A stretch of 64,000 nt of DNA from Sporosarcina beigongshangi (GCF_016820535.1 NZ_JADHDY010000016.1:410-64409), one strand, 5' to 3'; positions 46,217 through 63,175 are shown, counted from the stretch's first letter. The notes: a model not told the origin generated them from the letters alone. A program made the numbers and translations.

Positions 46217-46255
46217 AAAGGGCCCGTCCACCAAGATTGGTGGCCGGGCCCTTTT
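46217..46255. terminator. Bidirectional terminator
   Basis: A long stem (AAAGGGCCCG with CGGGCCCTTT, continued by CCACCA/TGGTGG across one mismatch) around a 4-nt loop, with A and T runs at the ends. It separates the converging epimerase and acyltransferase genes. Confidence 0.85.
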
Positions 46256-46280
46256 GCATCTGCACCGGCCTTGGCGGCGC

Positions 46281-48365
46281 CTACTTCATGTCCCAGCCAG
46301 TGGCTGTGCGCAGCTCCTGCTCAACCATCGGCGTCATGGTCTTCAGGTAGCTGCTCGTCACGTGGTTGTCGTCCTTGTAGACAATTACGTTTCCGATCAC
46401 GGCCGGGCAGGTGGTGGCGTCGCAGAAGTAGTCGGTGAAGTCCACGAATGTGGTGTCGGGCAGTGACGCGGCCACCACGTCCGTGGGCGGGACCTCGCTG
46501 AACAATTCGGAGCGCACCGCGCCGCAGGCCGCCAGGTCCGAGGGCGACGCTTCCACACACTCAGGTACAAGCTCGGCAAACCGCGGCGTGTCACGGATGG
46601 CCAGGACGGGAATCCCGGCGGCATTGAGCGTCCCCACGGCGTCCACCCAGGACGGCTCGAGGACTTCCTGCTCGCCCTGGACTGAACTCGTCCGGGTGCT
46701 GGTGGTCACCACGAGGTCCGGGTGCAGGGCCAGCACCTCTTTCAAGGTGTCCTGGTTGAACTTCAGGCAGCTCTCGGTGATGCCCGTGGACAGGTCCTCG
46801 CCAAGGGGGCAGAAGCCCTTCGTGTAGGAGGCCACGGACCAGTTGTTCCGTGCCGCGATGTCCAGCACCGGCGTGTTCCAGACGTGGGCATGGGAACTGC
46901 CCAAGACCACCACGGACTTGGCCCCGTCCTCTACCCCGTTGTTGCAGATGTTCAGCATCTCCTTGCCGTTGCTGCGGCAGTTGCCCCCTTCAAAGCGCGG
47001 CCACTCATTGGGTATGTCCAACTGTGAGGGAACCAGCACCGCATCGGGCCCAGTCCGGTCCACATAGTCCGGCAGCAGGGAGAAGGCGCCGGGGTTGTTC
47101 GGCGCCGCCTGCGACAGCACGGCAGCCCTGGCGGCCTCGTTGGCGTTCGTCAGCTGTGTCTGCCATGCCGCCAGAGGTGCCGCGACGAGCGCCACGCACA
47201 CGAGGATGACTGCGACGGAGCGGCGGCGTCTGCGTTCGATCCAGGAACTGCGGCGCAGGGGTGCGTCAATGAACTTGGTGGCGAGGATGGCTGCAGCCAC
47301 CGAGCCCAAGACAATCACCAGCCCGGGCACCAGGCCTGCCTGTTCGTTGTCGGAGACCACCAGGTAAAAGACCAGGGCGGGCCAGTGGAACAGATAGAGG
47401 GCGTAGGAGCTGTCACCGAGCTTGACCAGCGGCTTGACGCTGAGCAGCCGGTCCGCCCCGATGCGGCTGTCGGTGAACCCGGCCACGATGATCGCCGCGG
47501 CGGCGAGCGTGGGCCACAGTGCCATGTAGCCGGGGAACTGCTGGCCCACCTGCAGCACGATGCCGCAGGCAAACATGGCCACCAGGCCCGCCCAGCCGAG
47601 CACGATGCGCACGCCGCGGCCAAGCTTCAGGTATGGCAGCAGCAGTGCCAGCAGGGATCCGAGGGCAAATTCCCACAGCCGGGCCCGGGTGTCAAAGTAG
47701 GCAAACGCCTGGTTGCTGGCGGTGCTGGCGATGGAGAACGCCAAGGAGCCGGCGAACACGGCGCCGAAGAGGGCAAGCAAGACGGGCCGGATCCGCAGCC
47801 GGGCCAGCTTGCTCAGGAGCACTGCGGCGGCGAAGATCAGCGGCCAGAGGATGAAGATCTGGCCCTGGATGGACAGCGACCAGAAGTGTTGGAGGGGGCT
47901 GGCGACGCTGTGCTGTGCAGCGTAATAGTCCACGGACTCTGCAGCCAGGAACCAGTTTTGGTAGTAGAACAGGGACGCCCAGGCCTGTCCAAAGATGTCC
48001 GGCCAGCGCGAGACCGGGAAGAACAGCCAGGTGGCGCCGAGGACGGCCAGCAGTGTCACGGCTATCAGCGGCAGCAGGCGCTTGAACAGGTGGACCCAGT
48101 ACTTCAGGAGTTCAAGGGGCCGCCCGGCTTCCAATTTTCTGGTGAATTGGCCTGTCAGCAGAAATGCCGAGATCAGCAGGAAGATGTCCACGCCGCCGGA
48201 TATGCGCCCGAACCAGACATGGTAGGCCACCACCATCAGCACAGCCAGGGCCCGCAGGCCCTGCACTTCCGGAAGGAACTTGCGCGCGGTCCGGACGGGT
48301 GTTGCCGGCGGGGTGTCGGCGGCGGCGGGGCTGCCAGGACGCAGCAATGTGGCACTGGAAGTCAT
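46281..48365 (-). CDS. Acyltransferase-3 with C-terminal SGNH domain (OafA/YrhL type)
   Basis: 694 residues. The N-terminal 400 hold about ten membrane helices of the acyltransferase-3 family, opening with LPEVQGLRALAVLMVVAYHVW (the conserved Arg and His). After a linker comes an SGNH-like domain: VVVLGSSHAHVWN (nucleophile Ser block) and, near the end, KDDNHVTSSYLK with the Asp-x-x-His pair. Such proteins move acetyl groups across the membrane and onto surface polysaccharides or peptidoglycan. It probably decorates a polymer from this locus. ATG start with GAGG upstream. Confidence 0.9.
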   Translation of the reverse strand: MTSSATLLRPGSPAAADTPPATPVRTARKFLPEVQGLRALAVLMVVAYHVWFGRISGGVDIFLLISAFLLTGQFTRKLEAGRPLELLKYWVHLFKRLLPLIAVTLLAVLGATWLFFPVSRWPDIFGQAWASLFYYQNWFLAAESVDYYAAQHSVASPLQHFWSLSIQGQIFILWPLIFAAAVLLSKLARLRIRPVLLALFGAVFAGSLAFSIASTASNQAFAYFDTRARLWEFALGSLLALLLPYLKLGRGVRIVLGWAGLVAMFACGIVLQVGQQFPGYMALWPTLAAAAIIVAGFTDSRIGADRLLSVKPLVKLGDSSYALYLFHWPALVFYLVVSDNEQAGLVPGLVIVLGSVAAAILATKFIDAPLRRSSWIERRRRRSVAVILVCVALVAAPLAAWQTQLTNANEAARAAVLSQAAPNNPGAFSLLPDYVDRTGPDAVLVPSQLDIPNEWPRFEGGNCRSNGKEMLNICNNGVEDGAKSVVVLGSSHAHVWNTPVLDIAARNNWSVASYTKGFCPLGEDLSTGITESCLKFNQDTLKEVLALHPDLVVTTSTRTSSVQGEQEVLEPSWVDAVGTLNAAGIPVLAIRDTPRFAELVPECVEASPSDLAACGAVRSELFSEVPPTDVVAASLPDTTFVDFTDYFCDATTCPAVIGNVIVYKDDNHVTSSYLKTMTPMVEQELRTATGWDMK

Positions 48366-48471
48366 GAATTTGGTACCTCAAGAAAACGACGTGATCGCTT
48401 TCTGCGCCACGATCCCCCAACCAAACAGAATACCGGTCATTGGCTCACATGGGGACGCAATGGGAGGGACG

Positions 48472-49611
48472 TCACACGCCCGGTGCGGCCTGCAGCGCCG
48501 TGGCGGGGGCAGGCGCCGCCTTGCCCTTGCCGCGCGATCCCCGCAGCCTGCGCATGACAGGCCGTTCCACGAAAAGCCAGCTTGCGGTGGCCAGCGGCAC
48601 CGTCAGGATGGCTGCAATGACGCTGAACCACACCAGGCCCAGCTCGTGGATGCCGAACACCGCGAGCAGCTGCTGCACGGCGAAGGCGTAAATGTACACG
48701 CCGTAGGAAATGTCGTTCTTCGCGATGAGGAGCGGCTGCCGGATGACCGTCGAGAGCCAGATGACACCGTAGGTGACAAACAGTGCCGAGGCCTGCACGC
48801 CCCAGCCGGGAATCGTGGAGCAGACGACGAAGGCGCCAACAAAGGACAGGACCCCGGGGATCCAATGGAAGCCGATCCGCTCCCGCCACATGAATATGGT
48901 TGCCCCGCCAAGGAAGAACGGCAGCAGCCGCAGCAGCAGGACAACATCAAAGTTGTCGTTGGTCAGCCGGCTGATGGTGTCGATGTTGGCCTGGGCCACG
49001 ACGGACAGGACAAACGCCGCGGTCATGGGCCAGCGCGAGCGCCTCATGAAGGCGAAACAGCCAAGGGCGGCAACGATCAGGTAGCAGATGAATTCGTAGT
49101 ACAGGCTCCACAACGAGCCGTTCCAGGCCCCCTCATACGGGACGTTGACCGGCGTGCCGGACACGTCATAGAAGCGCATTTCCAGGAACGCATTGGACCA
49201 GAGGAAGTTCAAGGGAGAGTGCCCCGCCGTCAGGAACCCGTCCAGCGATCCGTTGGCCACACGGTACCCAACGGGGGCAAAGACGAAGGCCACCACGGCC
49301 AGGCAGACCCAGAAGGCGGGCATGATGCGTGCCACGCGGTTGACGAGATAGGGTCCCAGCGCGTTGGACCACCGGCTGGAGGTGATGAGGTATCCGCTGA
49401 TGCCGAAGAATCCGGCAACGGCCCACCCTCCTACGGTCTCGCCCGCAAAGGCGAGTTCCCCGCCCGCGCCGGTGAGCGGCCAGCTGTGGTGCACCAGCAC
49501 CGCAAAGGCCAGAAACAGCCGAATCATGTTCAGGCTGTTGTTGCGGCCATCCAGCGCAGAGCCAAACCACATTCCGGCAGCACCATTGCCTGCCAATTTT
49601 GCACGACCCAA
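48472..49611 (-). CDS. Acyltransferase-3 family membrane protein
   Basis: 379 residues. NSLNMIRLFLAFAVLVHHSW carries the Arg and the HH pair of the family, and about ten helices follow. SISGYLI-like GFFGISGYLITSSRWSN and NVPYEGAWNGSLWSLYYEF match acyltransferase-3 enzymes. There is no SGNH domain, unlike the neighbour downstream. The TTG at 49611 gives a 13-residue lead-in. An ATG at 49572 is an alternative. It likely O-acylates surface glycan. Confidence 0.87.
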   Translation of the reverse strand: MGRAKLAGNGAAGMWFGSALDGRNNSLNMIRLFLAFAVLVHHSWPLTGAGGELAFAGETVGGWAVAGFFGISGYLITSSRWSNALGPYLVNRVARIMPAFWVCLAVVAFVFAPVGYRVANGSLDGFLTAGHSPLNFLWSNAFLEMRFYDVSGTPVNVPYEGAWNGSLWSLYYEFICYLIVAALGCFAFMRRSRWPMTAAFVLSVVAQANIDTISRLTNDNFDVVLLLRLLPFFLGGATIFMWRERIGFHWIPGVLSFVGAFVVCSTIPGWGVQASALFVTYGVIWLSTVIRQPLLIAKNDISYGVYIYAFAVQQLLAVFGIHELGLVWFSVIAAILTVPLATASWLFVERPVMRRLRGSRGKGKAAPAPATALQAAPGV

Positions 49612-49718
49612 GATTACCCAGCTCTTTCACTCCGCAATGAGGACGCCAGGCACGCACGCTTCGCTGATCCCCCGCCAGCCATGTTGCTGATGTTCAAGGG
49701 GATGCCCGGGCCCTCCGT

Positions 49719-49748
49719 TTGCGTTCCTCCTGCGCCAACAGACATGAT
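49719..49748 (+). promoter_or_regulatory. Candidate promoter for leaderless rmlA
   Basis: TTGCGT (49719-49724) and CATGAT (49743-49748) are 18 nt apart, and the rmlA ATG follows 6 nt later. No ribosome site is present. Confidence 0.45.
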
Positions 49749-49754
49749 TGCTGT

Positions 49755-50618
49755 ATGCGAGGAATAATACTTGCGGGCGGAACAGGCTCGAGACTGCATC
49801 CAATCACACATGGTATCAGCAAGCAGCTGGTGCCTGTGTATGACAAACCCATGATTTATTACCCGCTTTCCACACTAATATTGGCTGGAATCCGGGATAT
49901 TCTGGTGGTCACCACACCGCACGACGCCGAGCAGTTCCGGCGCCTGTTGGGCGACGGATCCCAATTCGGTGTCTCCATAACGTATGTGAAGCAGGAGTCC
50001 CCCGACGGCCTCGCGCAGGCCTTCATCCTGGGTGAGGACCACATCGGTTCGGAAACGGTTGCCCTGGTTCTTGGCGACAACATCTTTTACGGACCGGGCA
50101 TGGGCACTCAGCTTCGCCGGCATGAAGACATTGATGGCGGCGCCGTATTTGGCTATTGGGTCAAGGATGCCAAGTCCTATGGCGTTGTTGAATTCGATTC
50201 CGACGGCACGGCCATTTCCCTCGAGGAAAAACCGGAATTCCCGAAAAGCCATTATGCGGTCCCCGGTCTTTACTTTTATGACAACGATGTCGTGGAGATT
50301 TCCAAGGGCCTGAAGCCCTCGCCCCGCGGCGAACTGGAAATTACTGACGTCAACCGCACCTACCTGGAACGCGGCAAGCTCCAGGTGGAGATCCTGCCCC
50401 GCGGCACCGCGTGGCTGGACACCGGAACCTTCGAGGACCTGAACAACGCGTCCAACTTCATCCGCACTGTGGAAAGCCGCCAGGGCCTGAAGATCGGCGC
50501 CCCCGAGGAGATCGCCTGGCGCCAGGGCTTCCTCAGCGACGACGAGCTGCGCCAGCGCGCCGAGCCGCTGCTCAAGAGCGGCTACGGCGGCTACCTGCTG
50601 GGCCTCCTCGAGTCCTAG
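49755..50618 (+). CDS. rmlA: Glucose-1-phosphate thymidylyltransferase
   Basis: 287 residues, the normal RmlA length. [18 protein letters not shown] is the nucleotide-binding start, which also fixes the ATG at 49755. [44 protein letters not shown] and [14 protein letters not shown] are family signatures. It makes dTDP-glucose from glucose-1-phosphate and dTTP, the first step to dTDP-rhamnose. RmlB and RmlCD are encoded 10 kb away on the minus strand. It stands alone between divergent and convergent neighbours. Confidence 0.96.
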   Translation: MRGIILAGGTGSRLHPITHGISKQLVPVYDKPMIYYPLSTLILAGIRDILVVTTPHDAEQFRRLLGDGSQFGVSITYVKQESPDGLAQAFILGEDHIGSETVALVLGDNIFYGPGMGTQLRRHEDIDGGAVFGYWVKDAKSYGVVEFDSDGTAISLEEKPEFPKSHYAVPGLYFYDNDVVEISKGLKPSPRGELEITDVNRTYLERGKLQVEILPRGTAWLDTGTFEDLNNASNFIRTVESRQGLKIGAPEEIAWRQGFLSDDELRQRAEPLLKSGYGGYLLGLLES

Positions 50619-50632
50619 CCGCCGCTCCCGGC

Positions 50633-50698
50633 GCAAAAAGTACGACGGCGGGAGGCCCCTTCACATGCAAGGGGGCTCCCGCCGTCGTACTTTTTTGC
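50633..50698. terminator. Very long bidirectional terminator hairpin
   Basis: About 26 bp of nearly perfect stem run from GCAAAAAGTACGACGGCGGG to its complement, with a short loop around 50664-50668 and T/A runs inside the arms. It lies between the converging rmlA and DUF6541 genes. Confidence 0.85.
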
Positions 50699-50735
50699 TG
50701 CATGGGGCACCAGCCCCGGGCCGTTCAGCCCCGGG

Positions 50736-52709
50736 CTACCAGCAGGCGGTGACCTTGTAGAGCTTGGCGTTCGGGCCCTGCTGGTCCACCAGTTCCATGG
50801 ACTTGGACCAGTCCAGGTCCAAGAGTCCGCCCAGGCCGGCCATGGTGCCGGTGACGGTCCGGGTGCCAAAGTCCAGTGCGTACTTCACGTTGAGCTTCCG
50901 CACGGAATCGCACACCCAGGGGAACTCACCTGCGCTCTTGAGGCCTGCGTTGACAATGTCCACGTCTTCGCCGTGGGTGGTGAGGATGTGCGGCTGCAGG
51001 ACCTCGCGGCCGGAGTAGGCATAGGCGAGGGCGGCACCGGAACTGGGCAGCCCGGCAATGACGGCGCCGGGTTCCACGGTCTTGTCCAGGCGCTTGAGCA
51101 GCGCCTCCTCGTCGGAGCTGAGCAGGCTCGAGGTGTCGGTGGCCTGGTAGTTCGCGTTGGCGTGGACCACGGCCCACGTCATGACCCCGTACTGGGTGCC
51201 GATGACCAGGGCGAGGATGCCGGCCGCATAGGCGGGGATGCGCCAGGGGGAGACTGTGGCGCCGGCCAGGCCCTTCCTGCGGCGCCGGGCGGCCAGGCGG
51301 GTGTGCGCCCAGTCCCACAGGTAGGTGGCGCCGAGTGCGGCCGGGCCGATCATCGCCACCGGCAGCAGGGCCGCCAGGCGGTAGCTGTCGTAGTACCAGA
51401 CGCCGGTCAGGAACCAGCGTGGGCTGAAGTCAAGGCCTGCGGCGTAGAAGAACAGGATGGCCGCCACCAGGAAGGTGCCAAGGAGCCACAGCTGGCGGCG
51501 TGTCACCAGGATGCGCACGAGCCCGGCCATCATGCAGACGGCGATGATGAGGGCCGCGGGGCGCTGCATGGCGCCGCCGAGGAAGATCTCGCCAATGACC
51601 TGCGGCGGCGTTTCCACGGCACCCCAGCCGGCGGCACCGGGCGGCGGGCGGAACTTGCGCCACACCAGCGCCAGCGCCGCCACAGTGATGAATGCGGCCC
51701 CGATGATGAGCCACAGCCTGCGGCGGCGCTCCGGCGTGTTGGCCGGCAGCAGCGGAACCACCAGTCCCCACGTCCACAGGATCACGGCGGGGAGCGCAAA
51801 CGCCAGCAGCGCCATAAGCGTGCTCGGGTGGGCGACGGCAACGGCGGGCACGGCCACCAGCACCAAAAGCCACGCGACGGGAGAGCTGGGCCGCCAGCCC
51901 TTGCCCAGCCCCATGGCGCTGAACACCAGGCCCAGGGCTGCCGGGAGCAACGCAATGGAAAGCAGGTTGGGGTAGAGCACGCCCCAGTCGATCATCATCA
52001 GCGGGAAGCCGGTGAAGGCCGGGACAAAGATCATGGCGGCGGCCGTGGCCACGAGCCGGCGTCCCATGACCTGCCGCACCAGGAACAGCACGCCCAATGG
52101 CCAGGCGACGGCGCCAATGGCGATGTTGGTGACACTGACGGCAACGGGAATGCCCGCGCCGGTGGCCATGGCGACGATGCTGGTCATCGCGTGCCAGGCC
52201 GACGGGTAGGCGCCAATGCCGGTGAAGGCGCCGAGGTTCAGAGGGGATGCATTCCCCGAATCGATCGCCCAGCGGACGGCGTTGAGGTGGAAGACGTTGT
52301 CAAATGTTTGGGAGATGTTGTCCGGCTCGCCGATGGCGCTGGCCATTTGCAGCGCAATGAGGGCTCCCGCGCCAAGAAGTCCGACGGCGGAGACCAGCAC
52401 CAGGGTGCGGCGCTCGGGCTGCCAGACGGGATCGGGCCACCTGCGTGAGAGCACCAGCTTGATGCCAAAGCCGACGGCTGAAATGACCAGGACGCCGAGC
52501 CCGAAACTGACGGGGCTCCATCGGATGCCGGCCATGGGCATCACGAACGAGAGCACGCTGGCCATGGCCACGCTGAACAACGGCGCCAGCATCAGGGCGG
52601 CGAGGCCGCGGACCCGGACGGCCAGTGAGAACACCAGGCCGGGCACGACCAGGATGGCCCCTGCCACCAAAATTAAGGGTAGAGCTTCCCACCAAGTCAC
52701 CAATGCCAC
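50736..52709 (-). CDS. DUF6541-family polytopic membrane protein (second copy)
   Basis: 657 residues with the same plan as the protein at 34485-36470: many membrane helices over the first 500 residues and a soluble tail. PDNISQTFDNVFHLNAVR begins at 129 and GAYPSAWH follows, matching the other copy. The Asp residues in this first long loop are candidates for a GT-C active site. It is the last gene of the glf-glfT2-wzm-wzt run, with a gap of about 90 nt after wzt oriented the other way round (this gene lies downstream of wzt on the same strand only by position; it starts at 52709). GTG start, AAGGA upstream. Function is unknown. A sugar transferase acting outside the membrane is a guess. Confidence 0.75.
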   Translation of the reverse strand: MALVTWWEALPLILVAGAILVVPGLVFSLAVRVRGLAALMLAPLFSVAMASVLSFVMPMAGIRWSPVSFGLGVLVISAVGFGIKLVLSRRWPDPVWQPERRTLVLVSAVGLLGAGALIALQMASAIGEPDNISQTFDNVFHLNAVRWAIDSGNASPLNLGAFTGIGAYPSAWHAMTSIVAMATGAGIPVAVSVTNIAIGAVAWPLGVLFLVRQVMGRRLVATAAAMIFVPAFTGFPLMMIDWGVLYPNLLSIALLPAALGLVFSAMGLGKGWRPSSPVAWLLVLVAVPAVAVAHPSTLMALLAFALPAVILWTWGLVVPLLPANTPERRRRLWLIIGAAFITVAALALVWRKFRPPPGAAGWGAVETPPQVIGEIFLGGAMQRPAALIIAVCMMAGLVRILVTRRQLWLLGTFLVAAILFFYAAGLDFSPRWFLTGVWYYDSYRLAALLPVAMIGPAALGATYLWDWAHTRLAARRRRKGLAGATVSPWRIPAYAAGILALVIGTQYGVMTWAVVHANANYQATDTSSLLSSDEEALLKRLDKTVEPGAVIAGLPSSGAALAYAYSGREVLQPHILTTHGEDVDIVNAGLKSAGEFPWVCDSVRKLNVKYALDFGTRTVTGTMAGLGGLLDLDWSKSMELVDQQGPNAKLYKVTACW

Positions 52710-52802
52710 GCTTCCTTACTGCTACTTCTGCTGCCGGACCTGTGGGCCCGTCAGGTCACATCTGTTCCGTGCCGTTCCGGGTGTGCCCGGCCGTGCACCT
52801 GC

Positions 52803-53564
52803 CTATGCGGTGTCCGAACGCTTGCGCAATTCCCGCACCACATCATGGACTTCGGCATCCATGATGATCTTGCCGTGTTCCAGCAGGACGCCGCGTTCGC
52901 AGACGGTGGAGACCAGGTCCAGGTCGTGGCTGACCACAAAGAGGGTCTTGCCGGCGGCGGCCAGTTCCTTGATCTTCTTGATGCACTTGCGCTGGAACGG
53001 CTCGTCACCCACGGCCAGGATCTCATCGATCAGGAAGACCTCCGGGTCCGTGTGCACCGCGATGGAGAAAGCAAGTTTCAGGTACATGCCCGAGGAGTAG
53101 AACTTCACCTCGGTGTCGATGAACTCGCCGATCTCCGAGAACTCCACGATGGAGTCAAACATGGTGTCGATCTGCTTCTCGGTCATGCCGAGGATGGCGC
53201 CGTTGAGGTAGACGTTGTCGCGGCCGCTGAGGTCGTGGTGGAATCCGGCGCCGACCTCGATCAGCCCGGCCACACGGCCCCGGGTCCGGACCGTTCCGCC
53301 GTCGGGCTGCAGGACGCCGGAGATGAGCTTGAGCAGCGTGGACTTGCCGGAACCGTTCAGGCCCAACAGGGCCACGGTTTCGCCCTGCGCCACATCCAGG
53401 GACACGTCCTGCAGCGCATCAAAGCGCTTGGACAGGTCCCCCTTGCGGCCCTTGACGAGCCACACGATGGACTCCTTCATGGACCGGGTGTTGCGCAGCA
53501 CAAACACCTTGCGCAGCTTCCGGCAGGTGATGGCAATGTTGTCGGGAACGGTTTCGACGCTCAT
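52803..53564 (-). CDS. wzt: Polysaccharide ABC transporter ATPase (Wzt/TagH type)
   Basis: 253 residues. Walker A GLNGSGKST, a signature of the polysaccharide class (YSSGMYLKLAFS in place of LSGGQ), Walker B VFLIDEILAVGD, and VVSHDLD. This class pairs with Wzm/TagG permeases to export finished polymers on a lipid carrier. The carbohydrate-binding C-terminal domain of E. coli O9a Wzt is absent. The protein ends soon after the ATPase domain, so chain-length control by a bound modification is not expected. The ATG directly follows the stop of the permease gene (TAGATG). Confidence 0.92.
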   Translation of the reverse strand: MSVETVPDNIAITCRKLRKVFVLRNTRSMKESIVWLVKGRKGDLSKRFDALQDVSLDVAQGETVALLGLNGSGKSTLLKLISGVLQPDGGTVRTRGRVAGLIEVGAGFHHDLSGRDNVYLNGAILGMTEKQIDTMFDSIVEFSEIGEFIDTEVKFYSSGMYLKLAFSIAVHTDPEVFLIDEILAVGDEPFQRKCIKKIKELAAAGKTLFVVSHDLDLVSTVCERGVLLEHGKIIMDAEVHDVVRELRKRSDTA

Positions 53565-54434
53565 CTAAAGCTCCTGGGCGAAGTGGACGGCGAGGCGGCG
53601 GAACACGTACTGGCCAAAGAACAGCACGGCCAGGGACACCAGCAGCGACACCGGCAGCCACAGGGAAAGCAGGTTGGGCGGCAGTTCAACCATGGCGGTC
53701 TGGTTGGTGCCCAGCGTGGGGTACCAGAACGCCCAGTGGAAGATCTCCACGGCAACTGTCATGGGATTTGCCTGGTACAGGAAGAACCAGCTGCCCAGCG
53801 CGTCCCTGGCCATGGTCCAGAGGTAGAGCACGGGCGAGGCCCAGGTGACCACCATCAAGATCATGTCCACAATGTTTTCCGAATCGCGGAAGTAGACGTT
53901 GACGGCCCCGAACAACAAGCCCAGCCCCATGGCCAGGATGGCCACCACGATGAACGCGGCGATGGCTGCCAGCAGTTGCACTGCCGACGGCGTCCAGCCC
54001 ACCAGCAGCGCGGCCCCGAGCAGGATCACCACCTGCGGCAGGAAGTGCGCGGCGGAGACCAGCACCGTGGCGACGGGGAACAGTTCCCGGGGCAGGTAGA
54101 TTTTGCGGATCAGGTCCCGGTTTTCCACGATCGAACGGGTCGAATTGCCCAGTGTTTCGGTGAAAAAGTTGACCAGGACGATGCCGGAGAACAGGTAGAT
54201 CGCATAGTTGGGCGTCTTCGCTTGCAGGTTCAGGAAGATGCCCAGCGCCACGAAGTAAATCATGAACTGCATGAGCGGTTTCACATAGGACCACAGCAGC
54301 CCCAGCACGGAGCCCCTGTAGCGGACCTTGATCTCCTTGCGAACCAGCAGCTTCAGCAGGAACCAGTTGGAATACAGGTCCAGCAGGCCGCGCCCGCTGC
54401 CGGGGATGGTCAATTCATTTTTGGCCGCTGCCAT
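53565..54434 (-). CDS. wzm: Polysaccharide ABC transporter permease (Wzm/TagG type)
   Basis: 289 residues, ABC-2 membrane family. An N-terminal amphipathic stretch (LLDLYSNWFLLKLLVRKEIKVRYRGS) leads to six helices. SVLGLLWSYVKPLMQFMIY and NPMTVAVEIFHWAF are typical. It forms a dimeric channel with the ATPase encoded next. The ATG directly follows the glfT2 stop. Linkage to glf and glfT2 suggests that the exported polymer contains galactofuranose, as with RfbD/RfbE-type systems and mycobacterial Rv3781-Rv3783. Confidence 0.92.
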   Translation of the reverse strand: MAAAKNELTIPGSGRGLLDLYSNWFLLKLLVRKEIKVRYRGSVLGLLWSYVKPLMQFMIYFVALGIFLNLQAKTPNYAIYLFSGIVLVNFFTETLGNSTRSIVENRDLIRKIYLPRELFPVATVLVSAAHFLPQVVILLGAALLVGWTPSAVQLLAAIAAFIVVAILAMGLGLLFGAVNVYFRDSENIVDMILMVVTWASPVLYLWTMARDALGSWFFLYQANPMTVAVEIFHWAFWYPTLGTNQTAMVELPPNLLSLWLPVSLLVSLAVLFFGQYVFRRLAVHFAQEL

Positions 54435-62146
<7,712 letters not shown>

Positions 62147-62157
62147 GATCTATCAGG

Positions 62158-62178
62158 CCGGCCCGACGGCTGGGCCGG
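62158..62178. terminator. GC-rich hairpin between converging genes
   Basis: CCGGCCC and GGGCCGG form a 7-bp stem around a 7-nt loop, 12 nt after the FtsK-like gene. It lacks a T-run. Confidence 0.35.
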
Positions 62179-62213
62179 GCAGCAGGACGAACGGCGCCCC
62201 GTCCGTGTGCTTG

Positions 62214-62693
62214 TTAGTGGACGGCGCCTTCGGCGGTGGTTCGCTGCGAATACGCCACGACCCTCGGAGTAAACAGGAAATACGCTGCAGCCAGTGGCGG
62301 CAGTAGAAGGGCCAGGCCCAGCAGCACGTTTCCTTCAAGCAGGGACGGCACGGCAATGGCCACCATGAGCAGCTGCCACACGAACGCCGCCGACCGCGTC
62401 CACCGCATGCCCTTGAAGGCGTTGACAGCAACGGCAGCCAGGCCGGCCCCCAGTCCAAGGAGCAACACGATCAGGAACACCGCGCTGGCCAGTGAGAACG
62501 TCGGCTGGGTCAGTGCCGCATAGATGGCATACACGCCGAGGCCAATCAGGGCCAGGGCTTCCAGGCCCACAACAGCCGCCACCACAACCACGCCTGCGGG
62601 GCGGCCTGCTCCGGCTTCCGCAACCCCTGCCGCGGGCAGGGCGGAGCCGTCGTCGGAAGGCGCATCGGAGTGGTTGCCGGATTCGTTTTGCAC
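62214..62693 (-). CDS. Small four-helix membrane protein
   Basis: 159 residues. After a polar Ser/Asp-rich start of 30 residues come four hydrophobic segments: VVVVAAVVGLEALALIG, a second near 65-90, a third near 100-118 and a fourth ending at YFLF, then a short basic tail. I know no function for it. Actinobacteria have many such four-helix proteins near whiB1. ATG start. Upstream on the minus strand is the leader region of whiB1 on the opposite strand, so the two are divergent. Confidence 0.7.
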   Translation of the reverse strand: MQNESGNHSDAPSDDGSALPAAGVAEAGAGRPAGVVVVAAVVGLEALALIGLGVYAIYAALTQPTFSLASAVFLIVLLLGLGAGLAAVAVNAFKGMRWTRSAAFVWQLLMVAIAVPSLLEGNVLLGLALLLPPLAAAYFLFTPRVVAYSQRTTAEGAVH

Positions 62694-62838
62694 AACTGCA
62701 CCTTATCGAATTTTGCCGTGAACGGGCAGGGTGCCGTGGGGCATTGTGACGCATCGCTCATGGCTTTGCAGCAATCTTTCCGCCTCAACCTCTTGTTTAC
62801 AAAGAGTTAACATGCCACGCTTAAGGCAATGACCTACC

Positions 62839-62863
62839 GGGCCCGCGTTACGGGCCCTTTCTT
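62839..62863 (+). terminator. Hairpin with T-run upstream of whiB1
   Basis: GGGCCCG and CGGGCCC form a perfect 7-bp stem with a 5-nt loop, followed by TTTCTT. It points toward whiB1 and lies 64 nt before its start. It could stop transcription coming from upstream, or act as an attenuator if the whiB1 promoter is upstream of it. Confidence 0.6.
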
Positions 62864-62874
62864 ATGTGGCCTAA

Positions 62875-62890
62875 CGTGAAATATTTCACA
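62875..62890 (+). promoter_or_regulatory. CRP/GlxR-type operator before whiB1
   Basis: CGTGAAATATTTCACA differs from the CRP/GlxR consensus TGTGA-N6-TCACA by one base, and its inner 14 bp are a perfect palindrome. It lies 37 nt before the whiB1 ATG. In M. tuberculosis, whiB1 is controlled by the cAMP receptor protein Rv3676 through sites upstream of the gene, which supports this call. Confidence 0.7.
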
Positions 62891-62926
62891 AGTTGCCTCC
62901 CGTTCAATCAAGGAGTGATGATCAGC

Positions 62927-63175
62927 ATGGACTGGCGTAGTCGCGCAGCCTGCCTCGACAAGGACCCGGAATTGTTTTTCCCCGTCGGAAACACGGGTCC
63001 GGCCCTGCTGCAAATCGAGGAAGCCAAGAGCGTCTGCCGTCGCTGCCCCGTGATCGACACCTGCTTGAAGTGGGCCATTGAATCCGGACAGGACGCAGGC
63101 GTTTGGGGTGGCCTCAGCGAGGACGAACGCCGCGCCATGAAGCGCCGCGCCGCCCGCGCACGCCGCGCCAGCTGA
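62927..63175 (+). CDS. whiB1: WhiB1-type iron-sulfur transcription regulator
   Basis: 82 residues from the ATG at 62927. Another ATG 9 nt upstream is only 2 nt from AAGGAG and so less likely. MDWRSRAACLDKDPELFFPVG, then CRRC and the fourth Cys in DTCLKWAI give the four ligands of a [4Fe-4S] cluster. GVWGGLSEDERR is the turn bound by the sigma factor, and a basic tail RRAARARRAS binds DNA. It is very close to mycobacterial WhiB1, which senses nitric oxide and partners SigA. Neighbour order with a PdtaS-like kinase on the other strand agrees. Confidence 0.95.
   Translation: MDWRSRAACLDKDPELFFPVGNTGPALLQIEEAKSVCRRCPVIDTCLKWAIESGQDAGVWGGLSEDERRAMKRRAARARRAS

Noticed and set aside
62918-62926. 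Earlier ATG start for whiB1
   Set aside because: It is only 2 nt from the AAGGAG site, and WhiB1 proteins begin at MDWR, which is the next ATG.
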